55,005 nt of DNA from Polynucleobacter sp. (GTDB lineage: Bacteria > Pseudomonadota > Gammaproteobacteria > Burkholderiales > Burkholderiaceae), in NCBI GenBank assembly GCA_030157655.1, contig JAOAUK010000038.1, positions 1 to 55,005 on the forward strand, given 5' to 3'. Both the position numbers and the translations under genes were made by a program. Below, piece after piece: positions 20,006 through 31,977 of this stretch. The number at the start of each line of letters is the position of its first letter. The first letter of the stretch is position 1. The notes under the pieces were generated by a model. The model was not told where the DNA came from and made no database searches. It worked only from the letters and a program-made list of their open reading frames with translations.

Positions 20006-20695
20006 TTATTGAATTGCAGTCGCCATACCTTTATTCATTTTCTTAGACAGGTTGAATTGGATAACTGTAGCAATAATTGCAAATACCCATGGCAAGAGCT
20101 TCAGCAACCATGTATCTACTGAATTAAGGGTGCTTTCAAACAATGGCTCTTTAATCACCATCTGAATAGCTACAGCAAACAAAACGAAGCTACCAACAAA
20201 TACTGCATTTGGCCAACGATCCAAAATCTTGGTGACCATGCTAGAGCCAAAAATGACAACTGGGATGCTAATCAATAAACCCATGATGATGAACCACCAA
20301 TTACCGTTAGCGGCAGCGGCAATGCCTAATGCATTATCAATACCCATCACAGCATCAGCTATAACAATGGTGCTAATAGCAGACCAGAATGTATCTGCAG
20401 CCTTAACATCTTCATGACTGTCCTGGAACGCTAACTTCCAACCAATCCAAACTAGCGCCACTCCACCCACTAAGCGAAGTCCAGGAATCATCATTAAGTA
20501 GGTAATGATTGCAACGGAAATAAATCTAATCGCAATAGCACCAAACGTTCCCCAGAATATTGCTTTTTTACGCAAATGAGGTGGTAAGCGATTTGCCGCC
20601 ATACCAATGACTAGCGCGTTATCGCCGGCTAAAACAAGATCGATCAGAATAATGGCAAGAACTGCCCAAACTGCGTTTAAAGATAAAAAATCCAT
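20006..20695 (-). CDS. TerC family integral membrane protein (candidate manganese exporter)
   Basis: This 229-residue protein has about seven membrane helices and the TerC signatures ILIDLVLAGDNALVIGMA near the N-terminus and IADAVMGIDNALGIAAAA in the middle. Paired acidic residues lie inside both helices. TerC proteins of the Alx/YkoY/YceF type have been tied to manganese export. A yybP-ykoY manganese riboswitch directly upstream supports a manganese role here. A second TerC paralogue at 50480–51178 shares the motifs but lacks the riboswitch. The gene is separate from waaA, which lies upstream on the same strand. Confidence 0.92.
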   Translation of the reverse strand: MDFLSLNAVWAVLAIILIDLVLAGDNALVIGMAANRLPPHLRKKAIFWGTFGAIAIRFISVAIITYLMMIPGLRLVGGVALVWIGWKLAFQDSHEDVKAADTFWSAISTIVIADAVMGIDNALGIAAAANGNWWFIIMGLLISIPVVIFGSSMVTKILDRWPNAVFVGSFVLFAVAIQMVIKEPLFESTLNSVDTWLLKLLPWVFAIIATVIQFNLSKKMNKGMATAIQ

Positions 20696-20714
20696 GGGAA
20701 CACCCTCTTAAAAG

Positions 20715-20812
20715 TTGGTCTTGCCAAGAACCTATTTCCCCCATATACCGGACATATGCATGTCGTATTGACGATATATAAGACTCACAGATGTGAGCTG
20801 GCTACTCCCCAA
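20715..20812 (-). promoter_or_regulatory. yybP-ykoY manganese riboswitch
   Basis: Read on the minus strand, the element opens TTGGGGAGTAGCC (20800–20812) and closes GGCAAGACCAA (20715–20725). TTGG pairs with CCAA and GCC with GGC around the conserved GGAGTA/AAGA internal loop. A second stem (CTCACA/TGTGAG) follows the first arm, and the GTCAATAC and CCGGTAT stretches sit where the conserved second arm belongs. The riboswitch ends about 20 bases before the TerC start codon, and the GAGGG ribosome-binding sequence follows, so control may be translational. Known family members sense Mn2+. Confidence 0.9.
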
Positions 20813-20824
20813 TGGTTTGAATAA

Positions 20825-20830
20825 ATTCTA
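20825..20830 (-). promoter_or_regulatory. Candidate -10 element for the riboswitch-TerC transcript
   Basis: On the minus strand TAGAAT lies 12 bases upstream of the first riboswitch base, a plausible spacing for a start just before the aptamer. No convincing -35 element is visible. Confidence 0.35.
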
Positions 20831-20898
20831 TCGGAATATTTTTAGGTTTGTGCTGGACCACATTTAACCCCTTAGTCTTTAGGGGTACTTTCAGCCAG

Positions 20899-22232
20899 CT
20901 AGTGGCTGGATTGGATGATCGACAGTATTTTCTGCGTAGCACCGGTATGCTGATTAGCAAAATCCAAGGCATTAGTACTCATAGCCTCCTTGAGTTCATG
21001 ATTAGCAAACAGCAATCCCATTGCTTGGCTAAGACCATCAATACCATCTACCCTTAAGCCGGCCTCAGCATCAATCACATCCAGGCTGGCCTGTTGAAAA
21101 TTATATGTATGCTGCCCCAAAATAATTGGCCTACCTAGTGCGCATGCCTCAATAAAGTTTTGGCCGCCCAATGGTTGCAGACTACCCCCCATCACCACAA
21201 AATCAGATAACGCGTAGTAAAAACTCATCTCACCCATTGAGTCACCAAGCAAGACGCCGTTCTGATTTATTGCAGCAGCTATATCAGTATTGCTCGCCAT
21301 CATAGATCGACGCGCCACCACTGGAAAAGCCTTACTCAATGACGTACATACATCATCAAATCGTTGAGGGTGTCTTGGCACAATCAATAAACAAATATTT
21401 TTTAAATCGGTTTGCTGTTGTTTTAACTTTTGCCAAGCAGCAATAATTAATTCCTCTTCACCCTCACGCGTACTAGCGGCGCAAACAATTTGCATCCCGG
21501 GATTCAATTCTTTTCTTACAAGCAATGCCTCATTAACCTGTAAAGAATTTGCTGCTACATCAAATTTTAAGTTACCCGTCACCAATACATTACTTAAGCC
21601 GAGAGATTCATAACGCTTGGCATCCAAACCTGTTTGAGCCAATATTTTTGTAAATGATTGATAAATGTAAGTTGCAATCGCACCAAAACTGGCTGCTCTC
21701 TTAGCGCTCCTGCTCGACAATCTAGCATTCACTAATATAGTGGGCACTTTATGAGCTTGGGCAGACAAAATAAGAGTTGGCCAAACCTCTGTCTCCATGA
21801 TCAAACCAATTTGAGGCGCAAAGTGCTTGTAGAAAGCATTAACCGCCCATGAAACATCGTATGGCAAATATACTTGCTGTAAATGCCCAGATTTCAAATG
21901 TTGCTCAAAGATCTGCTGACCTGTAGCTCGACCGGTAGGGGTCATGTGAGTTAGCAAAATAGATTTGCCGCTAGCAATTAAAGCCTCTATCAATGGTGCA
22001 GCAGCTCTGGTTTCACCAACTGAAACAGCATGAACCCAAATTTGATGATGATTTTTTTTACTACTATAGAACCCAAAGCGCTCAGCCACATGCTGACGAT
22101 AACCAGGTAATCTTCGCCCCTTCCAATACAACCTAATTAAAGCAACCGGTAATGCCAAATACCAAAGGCATTCATAGAGCCACAATAGCAAACGAATTGA
22201 GATGCTCATCGTGACTCTAGACCGATCAATCA

Positions 22233-22233
<1 letters not shown>
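20899..22233 (-). CDS. waaA: 3-deoxy-D-manno-octulosonic acid (Kdo) transferase
   Basis: It adds Kdo to lipid IVA at the inner membrane to start the LPS core. The 444-residue protein has an N-terminal membrane anchor (about residues 12–32), the motif LPGYRQHVAERFG, an acceptor-side VSVGETRAA, and the C-terminal donor-binding run GGSLQPLGGQNFIEACALGRP. Its ATG overlaps the purB stop (TAATG). An in-frame ATG 8 codons later (MSISIRLLL) is a possible alternative start. No T-tract terminator follows, so readthrough into the TerC riboswitch region is possible. Confidence 0.94.
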
Positions 22234-23621
<1,388 letters not shown>

Positions 23622-23691
23622 CTAAAAAAATCGCTTAAAACGTGATTTTAGTCGTTCTAGACCAACTTCCCTAAATAGCTATACTAATGAC

Positions 23692-24303
23692 ATGAAATTA
23701 ATTGGATCCCTTACCAGCCCATACGTCAGAAAAGCTTTGATTGTCTTTACTGAAAAAAAGATTGATGTGCCTCTGATTGTGGAAGATGTTTGGTCAAAAA
23801 CATCGGAAATTACATCCTCAAATCCCCTGGGCAAGGTCCCTTGTTTAGTGATGGACGATGGTGGCGCGATGTTCGACTCACGCGTCATTGTTGAATACGC
23901 TGACACACTAAGCCCAGTTAATAAATTAATCCCTCCTACTGGCAAAGATAGAGCAGCAGTTAAAACTTGGGAGGCACTGGCTGATGGCATTGTTGATGCA
24001 GCCTTACTAGTGAGACTTGAACCAACCTGGCATCCAGGCACTCAAGCTAGCCAACCATGGATTGATCGCCAACTCGATAAAATCAATAATGGCTTAAAAG
24101 CCATGTCAGATGGCCTAAATGATCGTGAGTGGTGCTTTGGTAATCAAATGAGCTTAGCTGACATCGCTGTTGGTTGCGCCTTAGGCTATTTGTTATTTCG
24201 CTTTCCTAATATCAAATGGCAGGCAAGTTACCCTAATTTAGATAAGCTTTATCAAAAGCTCATGAAGCGTCCGTCTTTTATCCAGACAAATCCACCTCAA
24301 TAA
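23692..24303 (+). CDS. Glutathione S-transferase family protein
   Basis: This 203-residue protein has an N-terminal thioredoxin-like domain (LIGSLTSPYVRKALIVF, then GKVPCLVMDDG and the acidic FDSRVIVEY segment of the glutathione site) and an all-helical C-terminal domain with SLADIAVGCALGYL. It resembles the YibF-like group of bacterial GSTs. Ser8 in SPYVRK is a candidate catalytic residue. It stands alone between the purB and mnmA starts and ends. The substrate is unknown. Confidence 0.88.
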   Translation: MKLIGSLTSPYVRKALIVFTEKKIDVPLIVEDVWSKTSEITSSNPLGKVPCLVMDDGGAMFDSRVIVEYADTLSPVNKLIPPTGKDRAAVKTWEALADGIVDAALLVRLEPTWHPGTQASQPWIDRQLDKINNGLKAMSDGLNDREWCFGNQMSLADIAVGCALGYLLFRFPNIKWQASYPNLDKLYQKLMKRPSFIQTNPPQ

Positions 24304-24315
24304 AAATACTAGGTG

Positions 24316-25440
24316 TTAATTGGTAATAATGCCGCCACCTAGGCAACGGTCGCCGTCATAAATAACGGCTGACTGCCCTGGCGTTACAGCCCACTGAGCT
24401 TCATCAAAATTCAGTGTGAATAAATCTTCAGTTAAAGCTGTTAGTTGGCATGGCGCATCAACCTGTCTGTATCTTGTTTTGGCTGAGTAGCATCCTAGCT
24501 TAGGTGGTAGATCAGATGTCCAGCTAATTTGAGATGCATTTAACAGAGGATTTAATAACCAAGGATGCTCATGTCCTTGAACGATATATAGGGTGTTAGT
24601 CAGGATATCTTTTTTAGCAACAAACCACGGATCACCCGTACCATCCTTACTACCTCCCATACCAATACCTTTGCGCTGCCCTAAGGTATAAAACGCTAAG
24701 CCAACATGTTCGCCAACAGTTTTCCCATCTTCAGTTTTAATAGGTCCAGGCTTATTAGGTAAGTAGCGATTTAAAAATTCTCGAAAAGGTCGTTCACCAA
24801 TAAAACATATGCCTGTTGAGTCTTTCTTTGCGGCATTAGGCAAACCAATTTTTTGAGCAATCTCGCGAATCACTGTTTTTCTAATTCCACCCAAAGGAAA
24901 AATTACATGCTTTAACTGCTGCTGATTTAAGCGATATAAAAAGTAACTCTGGTCTTTGGTTTCATCAATTGCTTTAAGCAAGTGAACTTCATCACCCAAC
25001 TTAGCAGTTTTGGCATAGTGCCCAGTAGCAATTGCTTCGGCGCCCAAACTCATTGCATGATCTAAAAATGCCTTAAATTTAATTTCAGCATTACATAAAA
25101 CATCTGGATTAGGTGTACGGCCCGCCGAATATTCTCTTAAGAACTCTGCAAACACACGGTCTTTATATTCAGAGGCAAAATTCACTGCCTCGACATCAAT
25201 GCCAATCAAATCTGCTACAGAGACAACATCCAACCAATCTTGTCGCGAGGAGCAATATTCACTGTTGTCATCGTCTTCCCAGTTTTTCATGAATAGCCCA
25301 ATAACTTTGTAGCCCTGTTGCTTCAAAATCCAAGCGGCCACAGAAGAGTCGACACCACCAGACATACCTATTACCACCGTTGCGGGAGGCAATACGGGTG
25401 CGGCATTTAAAAAACTGGTGTCAAAAGCAGGGAAAGTCAT
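24316..25440 (-). CDS. mnmA: tRNA-specific 2-thiouridylase
   Basis: It forms 2-thiouridine at position 34 of Lys, Glu and Gln tRNAs. The 374-residue protein has the PP-loop GMSGGVDSS at residues 25–33. The two catalytic cysteines are Cys116 in LCNAEIKF and Cys212 in TGICFIG, which form the persulfide relay. Length and motif order are standard. It converges with the GST gene, 12 bases apart, without an obvious terminator. Confidence 0.97.
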   Translation of the reverse strand: MTFPAFDTSFLNAAPVLPPATVVIGMSGGVDSSVAAWILKQQGYKVIGLFMKNWEDDDNSEYCSSRQDWLDVVSVADLIGIDVEAVNFASEYKDRVFAEFLREYSAGRTPNPDVLCNAEIKFKAFLDHAMSLGAEAIATGHYAKTAKLGDEVHLLKAIDETKDQSYFLYRLNQQQLKHVIFPLGGIRKTVIREIAQKIGLPNAAKKDSTGICFIGERPFREFLNRYLPNKPGPIKTEDGKTVGEHVGLAFYTLGQRKGIGMGGSKDGTGDPWFVAKKDILTNTLYIVQGHEHPWLLNPLLNASQISWTSDLPPKLGCYSAKTRYRQVDAPCQLTALTEDLFTLNFDEAQWAVTPGQSAVIYDGDRCLGGGIITN

Positions 25441-25585
25441 AAAAATTGAGATCGAAGTTGCAAATTATAGCTAGCTAAAACAGCTAAATTAGGTAAAAAA
25501 ACTCTAAAATTCGGGTTATATCCGCTTAGAAATATGCCCAATTTAGGGTAATCTTAAACTTTTATATAACAACAGGGAGAAACCC

Positions 25586-26719
25586 ATGCGCATTGGCGTG
25601 CCCTTAGAAACGCGGGCGAATGAAACGCGCGTTGCTGCAACACCTGAAACTGTGAAGAAATTCATTAGCCAAGGCCACACAGTAATAGTTCAAAGTAATG
25701 CTGGTCTAGCAAGCAGCCAACCTGATTCCGCTTATGAAGCTGTAGGTGCAAGTATTGGTTCTGCTGCTGATGCATTAGGTGCTGAACTTGTATTAAAAGT
25801 TCGTGCACCAGATACAAACGAATTAGCTCAGATGAGTGCTAACGCTGTTTTATTAGGCATGTTAGATCCATTTGATAACAGCAATAATGCAGCTATGGCA
25901 GCCAAAGGTATTACAGCCTTTGCGCTAGAGGCAGCCCCAAGAACCACGCGGGCTCAGAGCCTAGACGTATTGTCATCTCAAGCCAATATTGCTGGATACA
26001 AAGCAGTGATGGTTGCCGCAAACGAATATCAACGCTTCATGCCTATGTTGATGACGGCAGCTGGAACTGTGAAAGCTGCTCGCGTATTAATTTTGGGTGC
26101 TGGTGTTGCAGGTCTTCAGGCGATTGCTACAGCAAAACGTCTTGGTGCTGTGATTGAGGCATCAGATGTTCGCCCTGCTGCTAAAGAACAAATTGAGTCT
26201 TTAGGTGCCAAGTTTGTAGACGTGCCTTATGAGACAGAAGAAGAGCGCGAAATCGCTCAAGGTGTTGGCGGTTATGCTCGCCCAATGCCAGCTTCTTGGA
26301 TGCAAAGACAAGCTGCTTTAGTTGCTGAACGTGCAAAACAAGCTGATATTGTGATTGCAACAGCCTTAATTCCGGGTCGCAAAGCTCCAACACTGTTGCA
26401 TTCTGAAACAGTTTCTCAAATGAAACCTGGTTCTATTGTGATTGACTTGGCTGCTGGCAAAGGTGAAAACGGTGGCGGTAACTGCCCACTAACAGAAGCC
26501 GACAAAGTTGTCACAAAACACGGCGTAAAACTCGTTGGTTACACCAATTTAGCCAGCATGGTTGCTGCAGATGCCTCAGCTCTTTACGCACGCAACTTAC
26601 TAGACTTCATGAAACTGATCATTGATAAGGAAGCCAAATTGGCTATCCCTACTGATGACGACATCGTTACAGCTTGCTTGATGTGTCAAAGTGGTCAAGT
26701 TCTTCGCCAGAACGCATAA
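25586..26719 (+). CDS. pntAA: NAD(P) transhydrogenase subunit alpha part 1
   Basis: This is the soluble NAD(H)-binding domain of proton-translocating transhydrogenase. The 377-residue protein starts MRIGVPLETRANETRVA and has the Rossmann motif LGAGVAGLQAIATAKRLGA around residue 172. It lacks membrane helices; these are supplied by the separate pntAB, the split three-gene form known from alphaproteobacteria and many Burkholderiales. CAGGGAGAA precedes the ATG. Confidence 0.95.
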   Translation: MRIGVPLETRANETRVAATPETVKKFISQGHTVIVQSNAGLASSQPDSAYEAVGASIGSAADALGAELVLKVRAPDTNELAQMSANAVLLGMLDPFDNSNNAAMAAKGITAFALEAAPRTTRAQSLDVLSSQANIAGYKAVMVAANEYQRFMPMLMTAAGTVKAARVLILGAGVAGLQAIATAKRLGAVIEASDVRPAAKEQIESLGAKFVDVPYETEEEREIAQGVGGYARPMPASWMQRQAALVAERAKQADIVIATALIPGRKAPTLLHSETVSQMKPGSIVIDLAAGKGENGGGNCPLTEADKVVTKHGVKLVGYTNLASMVAADASALYARNLLDFMKLIIDKEAKLAIPTDDDIVTACLMCQSGQVLRQNA

Positions 26720-26741
26720 GAAGAATTAAAAGGAAAAAATC

Positions 26742-27056
26742 ATGGACATGATCAGCCCAACTATATATAACTTAATCATCTTCGTTTTAGCCATTTATGT
26801 TGGCTATCACGTTGTTTGGAACGTTACCCCTGCATTGCACACACCTCTAATGGCTGTGACTAATGCGATTTCTGCCATCATCATCGTTGGTGCCATGCTA
26901 GCTGCTGCACTGACAGAAGGTGCACTAGGCAAATCAATGGGTACGATTGCTGTAGCGCTTGCTGCCGTGAACGTATTCGGCGGCTTCTTGGTAACAAGAC
27001 GCATGCTAGAAATGTTTAAGAAAAAAGATAAAAAAACTAAGGGAGAAACAGCATGA
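26742..27056 (+). CDS. pntAB: NAD(P) transhydrogenase subunit alpha part 2
   Basis: This 104-residue membrane protein has three predicted helices ([54 protein letters not shown]) and a lysine-rich C-terminal tail. It supplies the membrane part of the alpha subunit. AAAAGGA precedes the start, and the stop overlaps the pntB start (ATGA). Confidence 0.95.
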   Translation: MDMISPTIYNLIIFVLAIYVGYHVVWNVTPALHTPLMAVTNAISAIIIVGAMLAAALTEGALGKSMGTIAVALAAVNVFGGFLVTRRMLEMFKKKDKKTKGETA

Positions 27057-28495
27057 GCTTAAATCTTGTCACGCTGCTCTATTTAGTAGCTTCTATCTGC
27101 TTTATTCAAGCTCTTAAAGGCTTATCTCACCCAACAACATCTATCAAAGGTAACTTCTTTGGTATGACTGGTATGGCTATTGCCATAGCCACAACTGTTG
27201 GCCTTGTAATGATGCTTGCGCAAGAGTCTGCTGTTACTGGCATGACATATGTATTAGCTGGTTTAGTTGTTGGCGGCGGTGCTGGTGCCATCATGGCTAA
27301 ACGTGTTGAAATGACTAAGATGCCTGAGCTTGTGGCTTTCATGCACAGCATGATTGGTCTAGCAGCTGTATGTATCGCAGTTGCTGCGGTTGCAGAACCA
27401 AATGCATTTGGCATTGTTGCTGCAGGAGAGCCTATTCCACTAGGTAATCGTCTTGAATTGTTCATTGGTACATTTGTTGGCGCAATCACCTTCTCTGGAT
27501 CTGTGATTGCGTTTGGCAAACTATCTGGCAAATACAAATTCCGCTTGTTCCAAGGTGCGCCAGTAACGTTCCCTGGTCAACACATGCTTAACCTAGCTTT
27601 AGCAATTGTGATGGTTGGTAGCGGCGTGATGTTTGCTATCGCACCAGGCGCTGAGCCAGCATGGAATTACTTTGTTGTTATGACGGCTGTTGCATTCATC
27701 TTGGGCGTGCTAATCATCATCCCTATTGGTGGCGCCGACATGCCTGTGGTTGTTTCAATGTTGAACTCATACTCTGGCTGGGCTGCAGCAGGTATTGGTT
27801 TCTCATTGAATAACTCAATGTTGATTGTTGCAGGTTCACTAGTTGGTTCTTCAGGCGCGATCTTGTCGTACATCATGTGTAAAGCCATGAACCGTTCATT
27901 CTTTAACGTGATTCTTGGTGGCTTTGGTGGTGATGCTGCAGCGGGTGCTGCTGGCGGCTCACAAGAGCAGCGTAACGTTAAATCGGGCTCTGCTGATGAT
28001 GCGGCGTTCTTGATGACCAATGCTGAAACAGTCATTATTGTTCCTGGCTACGGACTTGCAGTTGCTCGCGCACAGCACGCTCTAAAAGAATTGACTGAAA
28101 AGTTAACTCACGCTGGCGTTACAGTTAAATATGCGATTCATCCAGTTGCAGGACGTATGCCTGGTCACATGAACGTTCTTTTAGCTGAAGCTGAAGTTCC
28201 ATACGATCAAGTATTCGAAATGGAAGACATCAATAGTGAATTTGGTCAAGCTGACGTTGTATTGATCCTAGGTGCGAATGACGTGGTCAACCCAGCAGCT
28301 AGAACGCCTGGCAGCCCAATCTTTGGTATGCCAATTCTAGAAGCATACAAAGCTAAGACAGTGATTGTTAATAAACGTTCTATGGCTTCTGGTTATGCTG
28401 GTTTAGATAACGAGTTGTTCTACATGGACAAGACAATGATGGTCTTCGGTGATGCGAAGAAAGTCATTGAAGACATGGTCAAAGCAGTTGAGTAA
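27053..28495 (+). CDS. pntB: NAD(P) transhydrogenase subunit beta
   Basis: This 480-residue subunit has about nine N-terminal membrane helices and a soluble C-terminal NADP(H)-binding domain from about residue 300 ([46 protein letters not shown]). With pntAA and pntAB it couples hydride transfer from NADH to NADP+ to proton re-entry and so supplies NADPH. It is followed by the first of two terminators. Confidence 0.97.
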   Translation: MSLNLVTLLYLVASICFIQALKGLSHPTTSIKGNFFGMTGMAIAIATTVGLVMMLAQESAVTGMTYVLAGLVVGGGAGAIMAKRVEMTKMPELVAFMHSMIGLAAVCIAVAAVAEPNAFGIVAAGEPIPLGNRLELFIGTFVGAITFSGSVIAFGKLSGKYKFRLFQGAPVTFPGQHMLNLALAIVMVGSGVMFAIAPGAEPAWNYFVVMTAVAFILGVLIIIPIGGADMPVVVSMLNSYSGWAAAGIGFSLNNSMLIVAGSLVGSSGAILSYIMCKAMNRSFFNVILGGFGGDAAAGAAGGSQEQRNVKSGSADDAAFLMTNAETVIIVPGYGLAVARAQHALKELTEKLTHAGVTVKYAIHPVAGRMPGHMNVLLAEAEVPYDQVFEMEDINSEFGQADVVLILGANDVVNPAARTPGSPIFGMPILEAYKAKTVIVNKRSMASGYAGLDNELFYMDKTMMVFGDAKKVIEDMVKAVE

Positions 28496-28512
28496 TGACT
28501 GCTTTACTCATT

Positions 28513-28537
28513 AAAACCGCCTTCGGGCGGTTTTTTA
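28513..28537 (+). terminator. Intrinsic terminator of the pnt operon
   Basis: A 9-bp stem (28513–28521 with 28526–28534; core CCGCC/GGCGG) with a TTCG loop runs into six T residues, 17 bases after the pntB stop. Confidence 0.93.
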
Positions 28538-28597
28538 TTATCTACATTTTGATTCTTGGCCTAATTCTGTCCCACCAAAAGAAATTTTGCCTCATTT

Positions 28598-28622
28598 AAA
28601 CCACTCTACGGAGTGGTTTTTT
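28598..28622 (+). terminator. Second, tandem terminator downstream of pntB
   Basis: The stem AAACCACTC/GAGTGGTTT (28598–28606 with 28611–28619) has a TACG loop and ends in T residues. It lies about 60 bases after the first terminator. I see no gene between them, so it is either a backup terminator or the end of a short RNA. Confidence 0.85.
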
Positions 28623-28655
28623 GTATCCATTAATCAGTTGACGTATAGTGATCAC

Positions 28656-28823
28656 ATGAATATTAAAAAACGCTTAACCATCTCTCAAATCAAAAGGCAT
28701 GCCTTATTAACGGCAGGAATATCTCCGAATGTATATGGCCAAAAGAAATCAACCAAATTGATCAAGAGTCGCAAAAACGCGTTGGTTACGAGGGGTCAAA
28801 AACATAAACATCAAATAGATTAA
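28656..28823 (+). CDS. Small basic hypothetical protein
   Basis: A 55-codon ORF begins MNIKKRLTISQIKRHALLTAG and ends GQKHKHQID. It is strongly basic, with about 16 Lys or Arg. I do not recognise it. It lies after the tandem pnt terminators and before the shared terminator of groL, so it would be its own transcription unit. TTGACG at 28638–28643 could be a -35 element, but no good -10 or Shine-Dalgarno sequence is visible. The frame extends upstream to an ATG at 28587, but that start would place the second terminator inside the gene, so I use the internal ATG. It may be a small nucleic-acid-binding protein or chance; confidence is low. Confidence 0.35.
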   Translation: MNIKKRLTISQIKRHALLTAGISPNVYGQKKSTKLIKSRKNALVTRGQKHKHQID

Positions 28824-28840
28824 TTAAAAATATGGCAAAT

Positions 28841-28866
28841 AAAAAAGGCGCCGAAGCGCCTTTTTT
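28841..28866. terminator. Terminator downstream of groL (bidirectional shape)
   Basis: The 11-bp stem AAAAAAGGCGC/GCGCCTTTTTT closes a 4-base loop (TTCG as read on the minus strand). It ends the groSL transcript on the minus strand and has T residues on both sides, so it could also stop plus-strand transcription from the small ORF. Confidence 0.93.
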
Positions 28867-28883
28867 ATTGAGCATGGACTCAA

Positions 28884-30554
<1,671 letters not shown>

Positions 30555-30561
30555 TTATTAA

Positions 30562-30852
30562 TTACTTCTGAACAACAGCCATGATGTCTTCTTCGCGCAT
30601 CACGAGAAGTTCATTGCCATCAACTTTTACTGTTTGACCTGCATACTTGCCGAACAAAACACGGTCGCCCACTTTGACATCCAAAGGGATTACCTTGCCA
30701 GAATCATCTTTCTTGCCCGTACCAACGGCCAAAATTTCACCTTGATCCGGTTTCTCTGCGGCTGTTTCAGGAATCACAAGTCCTGAAGCTGTTTTAGTTT
30801 CATTGTCTAAACGCTTGATGATCACACGATCATGTAAAGGGCGTAGATTCAT
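30562..30852 (-). CDS. groS: Co-chaperonin GroES
   Basis: This 96-residue GroES starts [16 protein letters not shown] and carries the mobile loop [18 protein letters not shown] and the C-terminal [18 protein letters not shown] precedes the ATG. It is the first gene of groSL, about 90 bases downstream of the CIRCE operator. Confidence 0.98.
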   Translation of the reverse strand: MNLRPLHDRVIIKRLDNETKTASGLVIPETAAEKPDQGEILAVGTGKKDDSGKVIPLDVKVGDRVLFGKYAGQTVKVDGNELLVMREEDIMAVVQK

Positions 30853-30941
30853 ATAGACTCCTTTAGTATGTTAGTAAGTGTTAACTTATCAGTTAGTAAA
30901 AATAATTAATTATAATTTCCAGAAGTAGTTCAAACACATTG

Positions 30942-30968
30942 TTAGCACTCTAACTGGTTGAGTGCTAA
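30942..30968. promoter_or_regulatory. CIRCE operator (HrcA binding site) of groSL
   Basis: A perfect inverted repeat, TTAGCACTC, nine bases, GAGTGCTAA, exactly matches the CIRCE consensus. It begins at the last base of the -10 hexamer and covers the predicted start site, so bound HrcA should block transcription. The repressor gene hrcA is not in this window. Apart from this operator and the promoter, the region between groS and the EAL-type gene (30853–31134) holds nothing I recognise. Confidence 0.97.
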
Positions 30969-30996
30969 TTATAAGGACGCTACCCCACCTTTTCAA
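30968..30996 (-). promoter_or_regulatory. groSL promoter, sigma-70 with heat-shock (sigma-32) character
   Basis: On the minus strand TTGAAA (30991–30996) and TATAAT (30968–30973) are 17 bases apart, a near-ideal sigma-70 promoter. The same bases read as CTTGAAA, 14 bases, CCTTAT, close to the sigma-32 pattern. Overlap with CIRCE suggests dual control by HrcA repression and possibly sigma-32 activation. The sigma-32 reading is inference. Confidence 0.8.
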
Positions 30997-31134
30997 GGGT
31001 AGTTACAACATCAACCCCTTAAAAAATCTTCCTTAAACACGGATTTGGGAAAAGCTTTTCAAGGTTTTTTTATTTAAACAACTCACTCAAAAACTAAAAA
31101 ACATATAACTCATTGATTTTTATTGGATTTAATT

Positions 31135-31977
31135 ATGAAACCCAAGTCCCGCTTATATACCCTTGTTAAAAATTGGAGCAAAAAACCTCCATCCATCGTG
31201 AAAGAGGCGGGAAATACCAATCTTTATAGGAGCGCCACGCAAAACCCCAAAGAAAAACTCGATAACTGGGGTAAAGCTCAAGACTTATTCTTCGAGTTGG
31301 CACTAAATAGCCAAACTCAATACACACAGTTTGTGATCCTAAATTCACTCATTGACTGCGCACAAGAAGATGTTCTGAGGCTATTTAATGATGGCATTCG
31401 AGCATCTTGCTATTGGCACAGCTATAGCAAACCCACCGCCATCATGTTGCCTATCAGATATGAGTGGTTAATAGATCAAGACATCTTGAAAGGTCTTCAA
31501 AATGCGCTATTGAACTGTCATTTGCCGATCGGGCTAATTAATGTGGGCCTAATGAATAGACCTACAACCAATAAAAAGATCAAGCTACAAGACTCCATCA
31601 TCAAACTACAGCGATTAGGCGTATTGCTACACCTCATGAATTTTGAGGGTCATCAGATTGATTGCGAATTATTAAATGACCACGACTTTAAGTACGTTTA
31701 TGTGAACGCCAGCTTGTTGAGACAGGCAATTCCTGGCAGCCAATGTGAAGAAAAACTATTGGCCTTAATCAAAATTGCAAAAAATTATGGCTGCTTAGTA
31801 ACTGCAGGTCCAATCAAGCTTATCTACGAAAAATTAGCTGCAGAAAAGTTTGGCATTGATTGCTATTTTGGTCAGCACATCATGCCAGCCATGACGATTC
31901 ATCAAGTAGTTAAATTAGGAAAAAGCGCAAAACAACAAACGGCAATTCGCAGTTATCTCAATAAAAAAATATCATGA
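31135..31977 (+). CDS. Degenerate EAL-domain protein, probably non-catalytic
   Basis: This protein of about 280 residues has the outline of an EAL phosphodiesterase but not its active site. The usual DDFGTGYSS region appears as HLMNFEGHQ at residues 166–174. The KID motif is replaced by YVN. The EGVE glutamate region reads AGPIK at 224–228. The C-terminal GQHIMPAM matches the closing GY-x-F-x-x-P of EAL domains. Without metal ligands it should not cleave cyclic di-GMP and is more likely a binding or protein-interaction module. I use the ATG at 31135; a TTG four codons upstream is possible. Its stop overlaps the response regulator start (ATGA), so it belongs to that signalling operon, as BvgR does beside BvgAS in Bordetella (an analogy, not shown homology). 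Confidence 0.7.
   Translation: MKPKSRLYTLVKNWSKKPPSIVKEAGNTNLYRSATQNPKEKLDNWGKAQDLFFELALNSQTQYTQFVILNSLIDCAQEDVLRLFNDGIRASCYWHSYSKPTAIMLPIRYEWLIDQDILKGLQNALLNCHLPIGLINVGLMNRPTTNKKIKLQDSIIKLQRLGVLLHLMNFEGHQIDCELLNDHDFKYVYVNASLLRQAIPGSQCEEKLLALIKIAKNYGCLVTAGPIKLIYEKLAAEKFGIDCYFGQHIMPAMTIHQVVKLGKSAKQQTAIRSYLNKKIS

Noticed and set aside
20867-20886. ACCCCT/AGGGGT hairpin between waaA and the TerC riboswitch as a terminator
   Set aside because: There is no T-tract on either strand, and the stem is only 6 bp.
27127-28035. Two long antisense frames opposite pntB
   Set aside because: They mirror the strongly biased codons of a membrane protein and have no start context or recognisable motifs.
31049-31071. 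GAAAAGCTTTTC palindrome followed by T residues upstream of the EAL-type gene
   Set aside because: The stem is A/T-rich and weak, and no plus-strand gene upstream would use it; at most a weak attenuator of the EAL operon.
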